NCBI GenBank assembly: GCA_042091695.1
Contig: JBELHA010000002.1
Location: forward strand, 19,153-83,152
Origin: Flavicella sp042091695
GTDB lineage: Bacteria > Bacteroidota > Bacteroidia > Flavobacteriales > Flavobacteriaceae
Direction: 5' to 3'
Length of the DNA: 64,000 nt
The notes under the pieces are model-generated. The model saw nothing but the letters and a program-made list of their open reading frames with translations. It did not search any database and was not told the DNA's origin. This document shows positions 53,723 to 62,796 of this stretch, in pieces; within the stretch, counting starts at the first letter, position 1; each line of letters begins with the position of its first letter. A program made the position numbers and the translations under genes.

Positions 53723-54859
53723 ATGCGTATCCGAAAAGAAGAAATAGTAAAAGCACTTGAGCAAATAACGGCTCCCGGAGAAGGTAAGAGTTTGGTTGAA
53801 AATAACAATCTCAAAAACGTTGTTGTATTTGGAGACGAGGTAGTTGTTGACGTTGCGATTGGTAATCCAACTTTACAGGCGAAAAAGAAGATTGAGGCAG
53901 AAATCACTAAAGTGATCTTAGCCAACGTTAGTGATAAAGCAACTGTAAAAGTAAACGTAACTACACAGGTCAAAAAAGAGACCGCTAAAAATCCAAACGA
54001 AATCAAAGGAGATAAGTTGGCAGGTGTTCAAAATATCATCGCGATTGCATCTGGTAAAGGAGGTGTAGGAAAATCAACCATTACAGCCAATACAGCAATT
54101 TCACTCGCCAAAATGGGTTTTAAAGTGGGGGTTCTCGATGCAGACGTATACGGTCCATCCATGCATTTAATGTTTGACGTGGCACTTGAAAAACCAACAT
54201 CTGTTACTATAGAGGGACGTTCAAAAATGAAACCTGTTGAAAATTATGGGGTCAAACTATTGTCTTTAGGGTTTTTTACCAACCCAAATGAAGCTGTAAT
54301 ATGGAGAGGGCCAATGGCATCCAAAGCTTTGAATCAAATGATATTTGATGCGGATTGGGGAGAATTGGATTTCTTATTGATTGATTTGCCTCCTGGAACA
54401 GGAGATATTCACTTGTCTATTGTACAAGCACTTCCAATAACGGGTGCTGTAATAGTTAGTACGCCACAAAATATAGCATTGGCAGATGCTAAAAAAGGTG
54501 TAGCGATGTTCCAACAAAAAAATATAAACGTTCCAGTATTGGGGATTGTTGAAAATATGAGTTACTTTACACCTGCCGAGCTTCCTGACAATAAATACTA
54601 TATTTTTGGACAGGATGGTGCGAAATCATTGGCAGATGATATTTCAACATCATTTTTAGGAGAAATTCCTTTGGTACAAAGTGTTAGAGAAGCTGGAGAT
54701 GTAGGTCGTCCAGTTGCCATGCAAGAACATACTCCTTTAGAAGCTGCTTTTACTGATATAACTAAGAATATGCTGACACAGTTGTTGCGTCGTAACACTG
54801 AGTTGCCAGAGACCGAAGTAGTAAAAATAACGACGATGAGTGGTTGTTCCACAAAATAA
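53723..54859 (+). CDS. apbC: Mrp/NBP35 family Fe-S cluster carrier ATPase
   Basis: The 378-residue cytoplasmic protein has an N-terminal MIP18/DUF59 domain (about 1-90, EEIVKALEQITAPGEGKSLV). A deviant Walker A ATPase domain follows, with IASGKGGVGKST (GKGGVGKS at 111-118), DADVYGPSMHLMF and LIDLPPGTGDIHLS. It carries and inserts Fe-S clusters. The start is ATG at 53723; an in-frame TTG one codon earlier is unlikely. An nfu gene follows 41 bp later, an expected Fe-S partner. Confidence 0.93.
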   Translation: MRIRKEEIVKALEQITAPGEGKSLVENNNLKNVVVFGDEVVVDVAIGNPTLQAKKKIEAEITKVILANVSDKATVKVNVTTQVKKETAKNPNEIKGDKLAGVQNIIAIASGKGGVGKSTITANTAISLAKMGFKVGVLDADVYGPSMHLMFDVALEKPTSVTIEGRSKMKPVENYGVKLLSLGFFTNPNEAVIWRGPMASKALNQMIFDADWGELDFLLIDLPPGTGDIHLSIVQALPITGAVIVSTPQNIALADAKKGVAMFQQKNINVPVLGIVENMSYFTPAELPDNKYYIFGQDGAKSLADDISTSFLGEIPLVQSVREAGDVGRPVAMQEHTPLEAAFTDITKNMLTQLLRRNTELPETEVVKITTMSGCSTK

Positions 54860-54900
54860 AAAGATTAGATACAATAACATTGTGTTAAAATTAGATAGAT

Positions 54901-55146
54901 ATGGAAAATATTGACTTGACAAATACGGTAGAAAAAGCATTGGAGGAGATTCGCCCTTTTTTGATTTCAGATGGAGGAAATATATCTCTTGTCTCTATTG
55001 AAGAGAATATTGTGAAAGTAAAGCTCGAAGGAGCTTGTGTAGGTTGTTCTATCAATCAAATGACATTGCGTAATGGAGTAGAAGCTTCTATAAAAAAATA
55101 CGCACCTCAAATTGAAAAAGTTATCGATATTAGCAGCATACTTTAA
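54901..55146 (+). CDS. NifU-like (Nfu) Fe-S scaffold protein
   Basis: The 81-residue protein is a single NifU C-terminal domain: EIRPFLISDGGNISLV then LEGACVGCSINQMTLRNGVE, with the cluster-binding CxxC at C46 and C49. It receives and passes Fe-S clusters. It stands directly after the Mrp-type carrier. Length is typical for the minimal family. Confidence 0.93.
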   Translation: MENIDLTNTVEKALEEIRPFLISDGGNISLVSIEENIVKVKLEGACVGCSINQMTLRNGVEASIKKYAPQIEKVIDISSIL

Positions 55147-55188
55147 ATTATGGCATTGTAATTGTTTGTGTAAAAGAAATTTCAGCGT

Positions 55189-55953
55189 ATGAAAACATTT
55201 TATTTCTTTCTTTTTACAATGGTTACATTGACAATCAATGCTCAAAATTTCAACAGTGACTCCTTGGGCACTGCTTACCAAGACAACGAGTTCTTAAAGT
55301 ATCGCATCCACTATGGGATTATAAATGCTGGGTATGCTACCTTGAACGTACACGAAGTAGCCAAAGACAGCGTTTTTCATTTTGTCGGTAAAGGATGGAC
55401 CGTTGGAATGTCGAATTGGTTTTTTAAAGTGCGTGATCGTTATGAGTCTTTTATAGATACAAAAACCCAATTACCAACTCACTTTGTTCGTGATATTGAC
55501 GAGGGAGGCTACAAAATAAATAGAGATATTTATTTTGACCAAGACAACAATCAAGTAACCGTAAAAGACCATAAAAAAGATACGGTATATAAAGTGAAAG
55601 CTTTCAAAGTACACGACATGATTTCTGGTTTCTATTCTTTGAGAAACCATCCTATAGACTCCCTAAAAGTTGGCGAAAGTATTTCTATAGATATGTTTTT
55701 TGATGGTGAAACCAATCCATTCAAACTAGTGTATTTAGGGGAAGATATATTAAAAACCAAATTTGGAAAAATCCCTTGTTTTAAATTACGTCCCATGGTG
55801 CAGTCAGGAAGGGTTTTTAAAGAAAAGGAAAGTGTAACTTTGTGGGTGACTTCCGATAAAAACAGAATCCCACTTCGCATCAAAGCAGATCTAGCTGTTG
55901 GTTCTTTAAAGGTGGATTTGACAAGTTATAGTGGTTTAACGCATTCTTTTTAA
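55189..55953 (+). CDS. DUF3108 family secreted protein
   Basis: The 254-residue protein has a signal peptide (MKTFYFFLFTMVTLTINAQ) and a beta-rich DUF3108 body: EFLKYRIHYGIINAGYATL, then YRVRD-like VRDRYESFIDTKTQLPTHF and VHDMISGFYSLRN, ending in LKVDLTSYSG. The family is periplasmic or outer-membrane associated and of unknown function. It lies 42 bp after nfu and 53 bp before the M23 peptidase gene, which may also have its own -7-like element TAAATTCG (55974-55981). Confidence 0.85.
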   Translation: MKTFYFFLFTMVTLTINAQNFNSDSLGTAYQDNEFLKYRIHYGIINAGYATLNVHEVAKDSVFHFVGKGWTVGMSNWFFKVRDRYESFIDTKTQLPTHFVRDIDEGGYKINRDIYFDQDNNQVTVKDHKKDTVYKVKAFKVHDMISGFYSLRNHPIDSLKVGESISIDMFFDGETNPFKLVYLGEDILKTKFGKIPCFKLRPMVQSGRVFKEKESVTLWVTSDKNRIPLRIKADLAVGSLKVDLTSYSGLTHSF

Positions 55954-56006
55954 GCATTTTTGAAGAAAAATCGTAAATTCGCGTTTTTACTCTTAAGAAT
56001 TTACTT

Positions 56007-57230
56007 TTGAAATCAATTATTTATATTTTTTTGTCTCTTTTTCTATTCATTTCATGCAATAGCAATCAAACAAAGACCAAACAAGACAACACTGCAAATA
56101 CACCTGAAAAAAAAGAACCCGTATTTAAATTTGGGTACAATCTAGACGACTATATTCACATTCAAGATACCATTGAGAGAGGAGAGAGTTTTGGGGTTAT
56201 TTTGGACCGTCATCATCTTTGGAACCCAGAAATATTTAAAATTTCTAATACGATCAAAGATTCTTTTGATGTCAGAAGAATGCGTGCCGGAAAGCCATAC
56301 ACGGTACTGGCAAAAAAGGATTCTACAGAAAAAGCACAAGTATTTATTTACCAGCACGATAAAATCCATTTCACTGTAGTCGATTTTAGAGATTCTATTT
56401 TTGTGAAAAAAGTAGCAAAAGAAGTAAAAACGGTTGTCAAAGAAGCCTCAGGAGTAATTACGAGTTCTTTGTCACAGTCACTCGACAAAAAAGGAGCCCA
56501 CCCTTCACTTGCAAACGAACTTTCTGAAATCTACGCATGGTCTATTGATTTTTTTCGCTTGCAAAAAAATGATAGTTTTAAAGTAATCTACGAACAAAAA
56601 TATATCGACGACACTATTCCTGTGGGTATAGGGCGCATCAGAGCAGCCTATTTCAAGCATGCCAAGCGACCTTTTTATGCTTTTGAATTTGTGGCAGACA
56701 GTGTACATATGATTCCAGAGTATTTTGATGACAATGCTCAACATCTTCGTCGTGCTTTTCTAAAAGCACCTCTAAAGTTTAGTAGGATTTCATCCCGTTT
56801 TAATTTGAGAAGAAAAATAGCATTGTACGGTAGAGTGAAACCTCACTTGGGAACCGATTTTGCTGCTCCTGTTGGCACTCCCATCATGAGTACTGCCAAT
56901 GGAAAAGTAATTGAATCTCGTAAAAAAGGGGGCAATGGAAACTATGTCAAAGTACGACACAATGCGACCTATTCTACACAATACCTACATATGAAACGAC
57001 GCAAGGTCAAAGTTGGTGACTATGTAAAACAAGGTGATGTTATCGGTTGGGTAGGTATGACTGGAAACACTTCTGGACCACACGTATGTTATCGTTTTTG
57101 GAAAAATGGAAGGCAAGTAGATCCTTTGAAACAAAAATTGCCAGAAGCTGCGAAAATGCCATCTACTATTAAACCCAAATACCTTACATTTATAACTCCA
57201 ATCAAACAACAACTGGATGCTATCGACTAA
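56007..57230 (+). CDS. M23-family murein peptidase lipoprotein with variant HxC zinc motif
   Basis: The 407-residue protein has a lipoprotein signal peptide (IFLSLFLFISCNSN, C17). The start must be the TTG at 56007, which begins the signal sequence directly; no ATG, GTG or TTG precedes it in frame nearby. A central domain is followed by the M23 domain: HLGTDFAAP (H280, D284) and GPHVCYRFWKNG (H359, C361). In M23 enzymes the last motif is HxH; here the second His, a zinc ligand, is Cys. Cys can also bind zinc, and similar HVC forms occur in Bacteroidota relatives (from memory). It probably cleaves peptidoglycan cross-links in the periplasm. It is 16 bp upstream of pgi. Confidence 0.87.
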   Translation: MKSIIYIFLSLFLFISCNSNQTKTKQDNTANTPEKKEPVFKFGYNLDDYIHIQDTIERGESFGVILDRHHLWNPEIFKISNTIKDSFDVRRMRAGKPYTVLAKKDSTEKAQVFIYQHDKIHFTVVDFRDSIFVKKVAKEVKTVVKEASGVITSSLSQSLDKKGAHPSLANELSEIYAWSIDFFRLQKNDSFKVIYEQKYIDDTIPVGIGRIRAAYFKHAKRPFYAFEFVADSVHMIPEYFDDNAQHLRRAFLKAPLKFSRISSRFNLRRKIALYGRVKPHLGTDFAAPVGTPIMSTANGKVIESRKKGGNGNYVKVRHNATYSTQYLHMKRRKVKVGDYVKQGDVIGWVGMTGNTSGPHVCYRFWKNGRQVDPLKQKLPEAAKMPSTIKPKYLTFITPIKQQLDAID

Positions 57231-57246
57231 CACTTACGTTCAAACC

Positions 57247-58806
57247 ATGAAACTACAAAACACGAACCCAACTACAACTAAAGCTTGGGAGAAACTAAAA
57301 GCGCATTTTAATGCGACTAAACAGACGCATTTAAAAGATGTATTTGCAAATAATGCTACTAGAAAAGAAGATTTCAAATACATTTTTGAAGACATTAAAG
57401 TTGATTTATCAAAAAATAGAATCGATGAAACTACCATAGCGCTTTTGGTTTCTTTAGCAGAAGAAGTTGGTTTAAAAGATGCTATTTCTAGCTATTTTGG
57501 GGGAGAAAAAATAAACGCAACAGAAGGCAGGGAAGTACTGCATACTGCTTTGCGCGCAACTGCTACTGAAGAGATATATGTTGAAGGAGATAATGTGGTG
57601 CCAGAGGTACAAGCGACGTTAGCACAAATAGAGAATTTTTCACAAAAAGTCATCTCAGGAGATTGGAAAGGTTTTACAGGTAAATCAATTACAGATGTTG
57701 TAAATATTGGTATCGGTGGTTCTGATTTAGGACCTCAGATGGTGGTAGACGCACTGCAATATTATAAGACACCCTTACACATGCACTTTGTGTCCAATGT
57801 AGACGGAGATCACGTGTCAGAGATCACAAAAAACCTTGATCCAGAAACCACCTTGTTTTTGATAGTTTCAAAGACATTTACGACCCAAGAAACAATCACC
57901 AACGCAGAGACCATTAAATCCTGGTTTTTAGAAACTGCAACACATAAAGATATAGCCCAACATTTCGTGGCGGTATCTACTAATATGGAAGCCGTGCTCA
58001 ATTTTGGGATCGATGCAGACAATGTTTTTACCATGTGGAACTGGGTAGGTGGTCGTTTTTCGCTGTGGAGTGCTGTCGGTCTTTCTATCAGTTTGGCTGT
58101 AGGTTTTGATCATTTCAAATCCCTACTCCAAGGAGCAAATCAGATGGATACCCACTTTAAAAAAACTCCATTAGAACAAAATATACCAGCTTTATTAGGT
58201 CTTTTAAGTGTCTGGTACAATAATTTTTATGGGGCAGAAACCGAAGCAATTTTACCCTATGCGCAATACCTTGAAAAATTAACTCCTTATTTGCAGCAAG
58301 CTATTATGGAGAGTAATGGTAAAAGTGTAGACAGAAATGGAAATCCAATTGAGTACCAAACAGGAAATATCGTTTGGGGTAGTACCGGTACCAACATGCA
58401 ACATGCTTTTATGCAATTGGTACACCAAGGCACCAAATTGATTCCTTGTGAGTTTATAGGTTTTGAAAAGCCATTGCATGGAAAACAAGAACACCACAAT
58501 AAGTTAATGTCTAATTTTTACGGACAACAAGAAGCATTGTGCTTTGGGAAAACCAAAGAAGCTGTTGTTAGTGAAGGTAATACCCCAGATGCTGTTGTTC
58601 CTTTTAAAGTATTTGCAGGTAACAAACCAAGTACGAGTATTCTCATAGAAAAGTTGACTCCGAACTCTTTAGGAAAGCTTATTTCATTGTACGAACACAA
58701 AATCTTTGTACAAGGTATTGTTTGGAATATTTATAGTTATGATCAATGGGGTGTAGAATTGGGAAAAGTCCTTGCAAATCAAATTTACGCGGAGAAATAT
58801 CAGTAA
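57247..58806 (+). CDS. pgi: Glucose-6-phosphate isomerase
   Basis: The 519-residue cytoplasmic enzyme interconverts glucose-6-phosphate and fructose-6-phosphate. Motifs: VVNIGIGGSDLGPQMV, the SIS-domain VSKTFTTQETITNA, MWNWVGGRFSLWSAVGLS and GKQEHHNKLMSNF. The frame extends 10 codons upstream into the M23 gene end, but MKLQNTNPTTTKAW at 57247 fits the family N-terminus. It ends the gene run with a terminator. Confidence 0.97.
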   Translation: MKLQNTNPTTTKAWEKLKAHFNATKQTHLKDVFANNATRKEDFKYIFEDIKVDLSKNRIDETTIALLVSLAEEVGLKDAISSYFGGEKINATEGREVLHTALRATATEEIYVEGDNVVPEVQATLAQIENFSQKVISGDWKGFTGKSITDVVNIGIGGSDLGPQMVVDALQYYKTPLHMHFVSNVDGDHVSEITKNLDPETTLFLIVSKTFTTQETITNAETIKSWFLETATHKDIAQHFVAVSTNMEAVLNFGIDADNVFTMWNWVGGRFSLWSAVGLSISLAVGFDHFKSLLQGANQMDTHFKKTPLEQNIPALLGLLSVWYNNFYGAETEAILPYAQYLEKLTPYLQQAIMESNGKSVDRNGNPIEYQTGNIVWGSTGTNMQHAFMQLVHQGTKLIPCEFIGFEKPLHGKQEHHNKLMSNFYGQQEALCFGKTKEAVVSEGNTPDAVVPFKVFAGNKPSTSILIEKLTPNSLGKLISLYEHKIFVQGIVWNIYSYDQWGVELGKVLANQIYAEKYQ

Positions 58807-58824
58807 TATTTTATCATTTTAACA

Positions 58825-58862
58825 AAAAAGACGTCATTATTATTATAATGGCGTTTTTTTTT
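58825..58862 (+). terminator. Intrinsic terminator after pgi
   Basis: Arms ACGTCATTAT (58831-58840) and ATAATGGCGT (58845-58854) form a stem with one G-T pair, loop TATT, flanked by an A-run and a T-run. Confidence 0.85.
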
Positions 58863-58865
58863 AGT

Positions 58866-59010
58866 CAAAATGTTAACTATTGTTAATTTAGTTAACATTA
58901 AATTTACATTAAAGGGTTAATGTATAGTTTATGTTAAGTGAGGGGGGTGTTTTTTTTTTGAATAGTTAAGATTCTCTTAAAGTAGTTAAAGAGATGTTAA
59001 TGTAATTTTG
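58866..59010 (+). promoter_or_regulatory. Candidate Pho-type regulatory region with repeated GTTAA sites and -7 element
   Basis: Eight GTTAA pentamers start at 58872, 58882, 58891, 58916, 58933, 58965, 58985 and 58996. A distal 7+4+7 box, TTAACAT-TAAA-TTTACAT, is at 58892-58909. A proximal box, TTAAGAT-TCTC-TTAAAGT (58966-58983), ends 19 bp before TAATTTTG (59003-59010), a perfect TAnnTTTG. The start codon follows 31 bp later. The proximal box is weaker than those at 37642 and 50096 but sits at the same distance. Confidence 0.5.
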
Positions 59011-59041
59011 CAATACTAAATTTTAATATAAATAATTAAAA

Positions 59042-61600
59042 ATGAAAAAATTTCAAAGTTATTTGAGTTTGTTTTTCTTATTAGCTGTTGTGACGGTAAA
59101 TGCACAGATGCTAAAAGGAACAGTTGTTGACGAGACTGGAGCACTTCCAGGAGCGAATGTATTTGTAAAAGGAACAACTACAGGAATGAATACCGATTTT
59201 GACGGTAATTTCTCTTTTGATGCTAAAGTATCTAAAGGAGAGGTAGTAGTATCTTTTGTTGGTTATGCCAATACAGTGGTTGCTTTTGATGCAAACAACC
59301 AAGATCTTGGTACAATTGTGTTAAAGCCATCTTCTGTTGGTTTGAATGAGGTTTTAGTTATGGCATCTTATGCTGTAGATCGTAAAACTCCCGTTGCTGT
59401 TTCTACAGTAAAAGCTTCTATTATTGAAGAGAAATTGGGAAGTCAGGAATTCCCTGAAATTTTAAAAGCAACACCTGGTGTTTATGTTACAAAAACAGGT
59501 GGAGGTTTTGGAGATTCTCGTATTAACTTAAGAGGGTTTAATTCTGAAAACGTTGCTGTAATGATTAACGGTGTTCCAGTAAACGACATGGAAAATGGTC
59601 GAGTATACTGGTCTAACTGGGCAGGTCTTTCTGATGTAACATCTTCTATGCAGGTACAAAGAGGTCTAGGTGCTGCTAAAGTTGCCGTTCCTTCTGTAGG
59701 GGGGACCATCAACATTCTTTCAAAAACTACAGATGTAGAGAAAGGCGGAAATATTACAATGTCTACGGGTAATGATGGATACCAAAAGTATGGGTTTAGT
59801 CTTTCTACGGGATTGTTAGAAAACGGATTTGCATCTACTGTTGCTTTCTCTAAAACTGAAGGAGAAGGATATGTAGATGGTACTGAGTTCAAAGGATTTA
59901 ATTACTTTGTGAATATCTCAAAGAAGTTGAGTGCAAAACATAAGTTATCCTTGACTACTTTTGGTGCTCCTCAGCGTCACGGTCAACGTCAAGATAGAAG
60001 TTTGATATCAAGATACAGAAACAGTGAGCGTGGTATCAAATTCAACCCTAACTGGGGATATAAAAATGGTCAAGTGACTCACATTGAAGACAATTTTTAC
60101 CACAAAAATCAAACTTCTTTGAATCACTACTTCGATATTAGCGAAAATACTAGTTTGTCAACTGCACTTTATGTTTCTGTTGGAACAGGTGGTGGTGGAG
60201 GAACTGCTGGAACAAATAGAGATTTGTTCGGAGTTCGTATTGGTGGATCTGATTCTCCAGTTGATTTAGATAATATTGTTTCTATAAACAAGGCAAATGG
60301 TTCTAATGGAGCTGAAGCTGTTTTGAGAGCTTCTCACAATGATCATAACTGGTACGGAGTATTGTCTACATTCAAAACTGATTTGAATGAGAATATTGAA
60401 TTTGTTGCTGGAGTTGATATTAGAGAGTACACAGGTAAACATTACAGAACAGTAACTGATTTATTAGGAGGTGAATACTACTTAGATAATTCTAATGAAA
60501 ACAATCCTAATGCTGCTTTACAAGTTGGAGACAAGATGTCTTACAATAATGACGGAAACGTTGGATGGCAAGGTTTGTTTGCTCAGTTTGAATATGACAA
60601 AGATGCTATTAGTGCATTCTTATCTACTTCTGTATCAAATACATCATACCAAAGAGTTGATTATTTCAACTACTTAGATTCTGATGATCTTCAAACTACA
60701 GATACTTATAACTTTGGCGGTTATGTTGCTAAGGGTGGTGCTAACTGGAGAATCGATGACACACACAACGTATTTGCAAATATTGGTTTCTTTGAAAAAG
60801 CAGCTAATTTTGATGCAGTTTTCCAAAATTTCAATAACGAATCTATCAATGCAGATGCTGAAAATCAAAAGATTTTTAGTGTTGAATTTGGGTACGGATT
60901 GCGTTCAGAGAAATTCACTGCTAACTTAAATGTCTACAGAACAGAGTGGCAAGATAGAACTTTCACAAGAAGTCTAGATGGTCAAAATGGAGAAGAGTTT
61001 ATTGCTAATATTTTAGGAGTTGATGCATTGCATCAAGGGGTTGAATTCGATTTCTCTTACCGTCCATTTAAAGTATTGTCATTTACAGGAATGGCTTCTT
61101 TTGGAGACTGGACTTGGAACAACGATTTACTTGATACTCCAATATTTGATGCTGAACAAAATTTAGTTGCAAACGCTGATTTATTGATCAAAGGATTGAG
61201 AGTTGCAGATGCTGCACAGACTACTGCTGCCTTGGGTATGAAATTAGAATTTATGGAAGGTACATCTATCTCTGTTGATTATAACTACGCAGACAATTTA
61301 TATGCTGATTTCGACATCTTAGGTTCAGCAAATATTACAGAAGTTGGTGATACGAAAGCTGAGTCTGTAAGACCATCAGCTACTTGGCAAGCTCCTGCTT
61401 ACCACTTATTTGATTTAGGTTTAAAGCACGAGTTTAAATTAGGTGATCTTGATGCGTCTATTTTTGCAAGAGCAAACAATATTTTCAACACAGAGTATGT
61501 TGCTGATGCAAGAGATGGTGAGGGTTCTGTAGCTGAAACTGCAATGGTATGGTTCGGTTTTGGAAGAACTTTCAGTTTATCTGCAAAAATTAAATTTTAA
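59042..61600 (+). CDS. TonB-dependent receptor paired with a modular lipoprotein
   Basis: The 852-residue outer-membrane protein has a signal peptide (about 1-21) and a CarboxypepD_reg domain (about 23-95, LPGANVFVKGTTTGMNTDFD). The plug carries FPEILKATPGVYVTKTGGGF, RINLRGFNSENVAVMINGVP and VPSVGGTINILSK. The barrel ends in SAKIKF. The CarboxypepD_reg stretch is strikingly like that of the receptor at 34769, so the two may be paralogues in this part. It is cotranscribed with a lipoprotein gene 15 bp downstream and has a candidate Pho regulatory region. The substrate is unknown; a phosphorus compound is inferred. Confidence 0.85.
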   Translation: MKKFQSYLSLFFLLAVVTVNAQMLKGTVVDETGALPGANVFVKGTTTGMNTDFDGNFSFDAKVSKGEVVVSFVGYANTVVAFDANNQDLGTIVLKPSSVGLNEVLVMASYAVDRKTPVAVSTVKASIIEEKLGSQEFPEILKATPGVYVTKTGGGFGDSRINLRGFNSENVAVMINGVPVNDMENGRVYWSNWAGLSDVTSSMQVQRGLGAAKVAVPSVGGTINILSKTTDVEKGGNITMSTGNDGYQKYGFSLSTGLLENGFASTVAFSKTEGEGYVDGTEFKGFNYFVNISKKLSAKHKLSLTTFGAPQRHGQRQDRSLISRYRNSERGIKFNPNWGYKNGQVTHIEDNFYHKNQTSLNHYFDISENTSLSTALYVSVGTGGGGGTAGTNRDLFGVRIGGSDSPVDLDNIVSINKANGSNGAEAVLRASHNDHNWYGVLSTFKTDLNENIEFVAGVDIREYTGKHYRTVTDLLGGEYYLDNSNENNPNAALQVGDKMSYNNDGNVGWQGLFAQFEYDKDAISAFLSTSVSNTSYQRVDYFNYLDSDDLQTTDTYNFGGYVAKGGANWRIDDTHNVFANIGFFEKAANFDAVFQNFNNESINADAENQKIFSVEFGYGLRSEKFTANLNVYRTEWQDRTFTRSLDGQNGEEFIANILGVDALHQGVEFDFSYRPFKVLSFTGMASFGDWTWNNDLLDTPIFDAEQNLVANADLLIKGLRVADAAQTTAALGMKLEFMEGTSISVDYNYADNLYADFDILGSANITEVGDTKAESVRPSATWQAPAYHLFDLGLKHEFKLGDLDASIFARANNIFNTEYVADARDGEGSVAETAMVWFGFGRTFSLSAKIKF

Positions 61601-61615
61601 TAAAATACTATAACA

Positions 61616-62701
61616 ATGAAAAATTTATTTTACACAATCGCACTTTTCTTTGCTGTATTGACTTCATGTGAGTCACCTATGGCAGATATTTACGATGCAA
61701 TCGACAACCCTGTTGACACAGCTGGTAATTTATTACCTAACAAAATTGTTGGACAAACAAGCTATACTTTAACAGAGGAAGATTACACTGATGAATTGGA
61801 CTTTAACTATCCAAACTTTTCATCAACTGATCAAGCTAAAGAATTAATTCCAGGTTTCTTAACTTCAAAATTTCCTGTATGGGGGATGGGGTCATTGGCT
61901 GAGATTACTTATGATATTTATAACAGAATCCCTTCTGTTGATGCTACGCCTTTTGATGTAGATGCGTCAGAATATGAGCCTATCACAGGGAATTCATATG
62001 GTAACTTTAGTAGTACTAATCATGTTACTGAATATGCTGCTTTAAAGTATCCAGACGCTCAAGATGGAGATTTCTATGCTTTTAACTGTAAATACTATGC
62101 TGGTTCGGTTTCTGATAGAATCTACGGTGTATTGATGCACAATGGTGCTTGGGTTGCTGTACAAGGATTCGATGCTGATGCATATACTGCAATGGGTGAG
62201 TCTTTTCCTAACCTTTCATCAACTGATGAGGCTGAAGAAAAACTTCCAATCTTCCTAAAAGACTATAACAAGTACAATACTGTTAAAGTTGGAGAGCCTT
62301 TGATGTATGTTTATGAAACTCGTTTCGATGCACATTTAATTGCTTTCGTATATGATGGTATAAACTACACTTTGTATGAAAATATCTTGTCTGAAACTTT
62401 ACAATTCGGTCACGATGGTTCAACTTGGGTTCCTGATAATACTGTTAAGTATATTTTAACTGCTGCTGATTTTGCTTTGGTAGGAAATGACCGTTACGGT
62501 AACTTTGATGTTCGTCCAGGTAAAGATGAAGAACCAATTTCAGTTCGTATCGAAAAAATAAACACAATTTTGACAAATAACTTCCCTGATTTGGCTGTTG
62601 AAGGTCAGAAGTTTGTTGTTGATTACAACGTTTACAACGGATCCGCCGCTGTTTACACAATAGCTTTGATACATGATGGAACAAGTTTTGTTCAACAATA
62701 A
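61616..62701 (+). CDS. Modular lipoprotein, partner of the TonB-dependent receptor
   Basis: The 361-residue protein has a lipoprotein signal peptide with C18 (AVLTSCESPMAD). It contains four related modules centred on NFSST/NLSST-like sites at N67, N130, N199 and N296 (NFSSTDQAKELIPGFL, NFSSTNHVTEYAAL, NLSSTDEAEEKLPIFL, NFDVRPGKDEEPI). These alternate with strands such as YVYETRFDAHLIAFVYDG. I do not recognise the family. The position just after a TBDT is that of a SusD, but it lacks SusD-like TPR features. A surface ligand-binding role is inferred. Confidence 0.7.
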   Translation: MKNLFYTIALFFAVLTSCESPMADIYDAIDNPVDTAGNLLPNKIVGQTSYTLTEEDYTDELDFNYPNFSSTDQAKELIPGFLTSKFPVWGMGSLAEITYDIYNRIPSVDATPFDVDASEYEPITGNSYGNFSSTNHVTEYAALKYPDAQDGDFYAFNCKYYAGSVSDRIYGVLMHNGAWVAVQGFDADAYTAMGESFPNLSSTDEAEEKLPIFLKDYNKYNTVKVGEPLMYVYETRFDAHLIAFVYDGINYTLYENILSETLQFGHDGSTWVPDNTVKYILTAADFALVGNDRYGNFDVRPGKDEEPISVRIEKINTILTNNFPDLAVEGQKFVVDYNVYNGSAAVYTIALIHDGTSFVQQ

Positions 62702-62730
62702 GTCATAAAGATTTAAAGTTTATATTTTAT

Positions 62731-62762
62731 AAACCACCTCTTTTCAGAGGTGGTTTTTTTTG
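62731..62762 (+). terminator. Intrinsic terminator after the modular lipoprotein gene
   Basis: Arms AACCACCTCT (62732-62741) and AGAGGTGGTT (62746-62755) with loop TTTC are followed by a T-run. Only about 35 bp separate it from the next start codon. Confidence 0.88.
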
Positions 62763-62796
62763 TAATTTGCTTTCGATACAACAAAATCATAATTTT

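Noticed and set aside
62701..62796. A Pho box upstream of the PhoD-like gene
   Set aside because: The short gap is mostly a terminator; no 11-bp-period repeat is visible.
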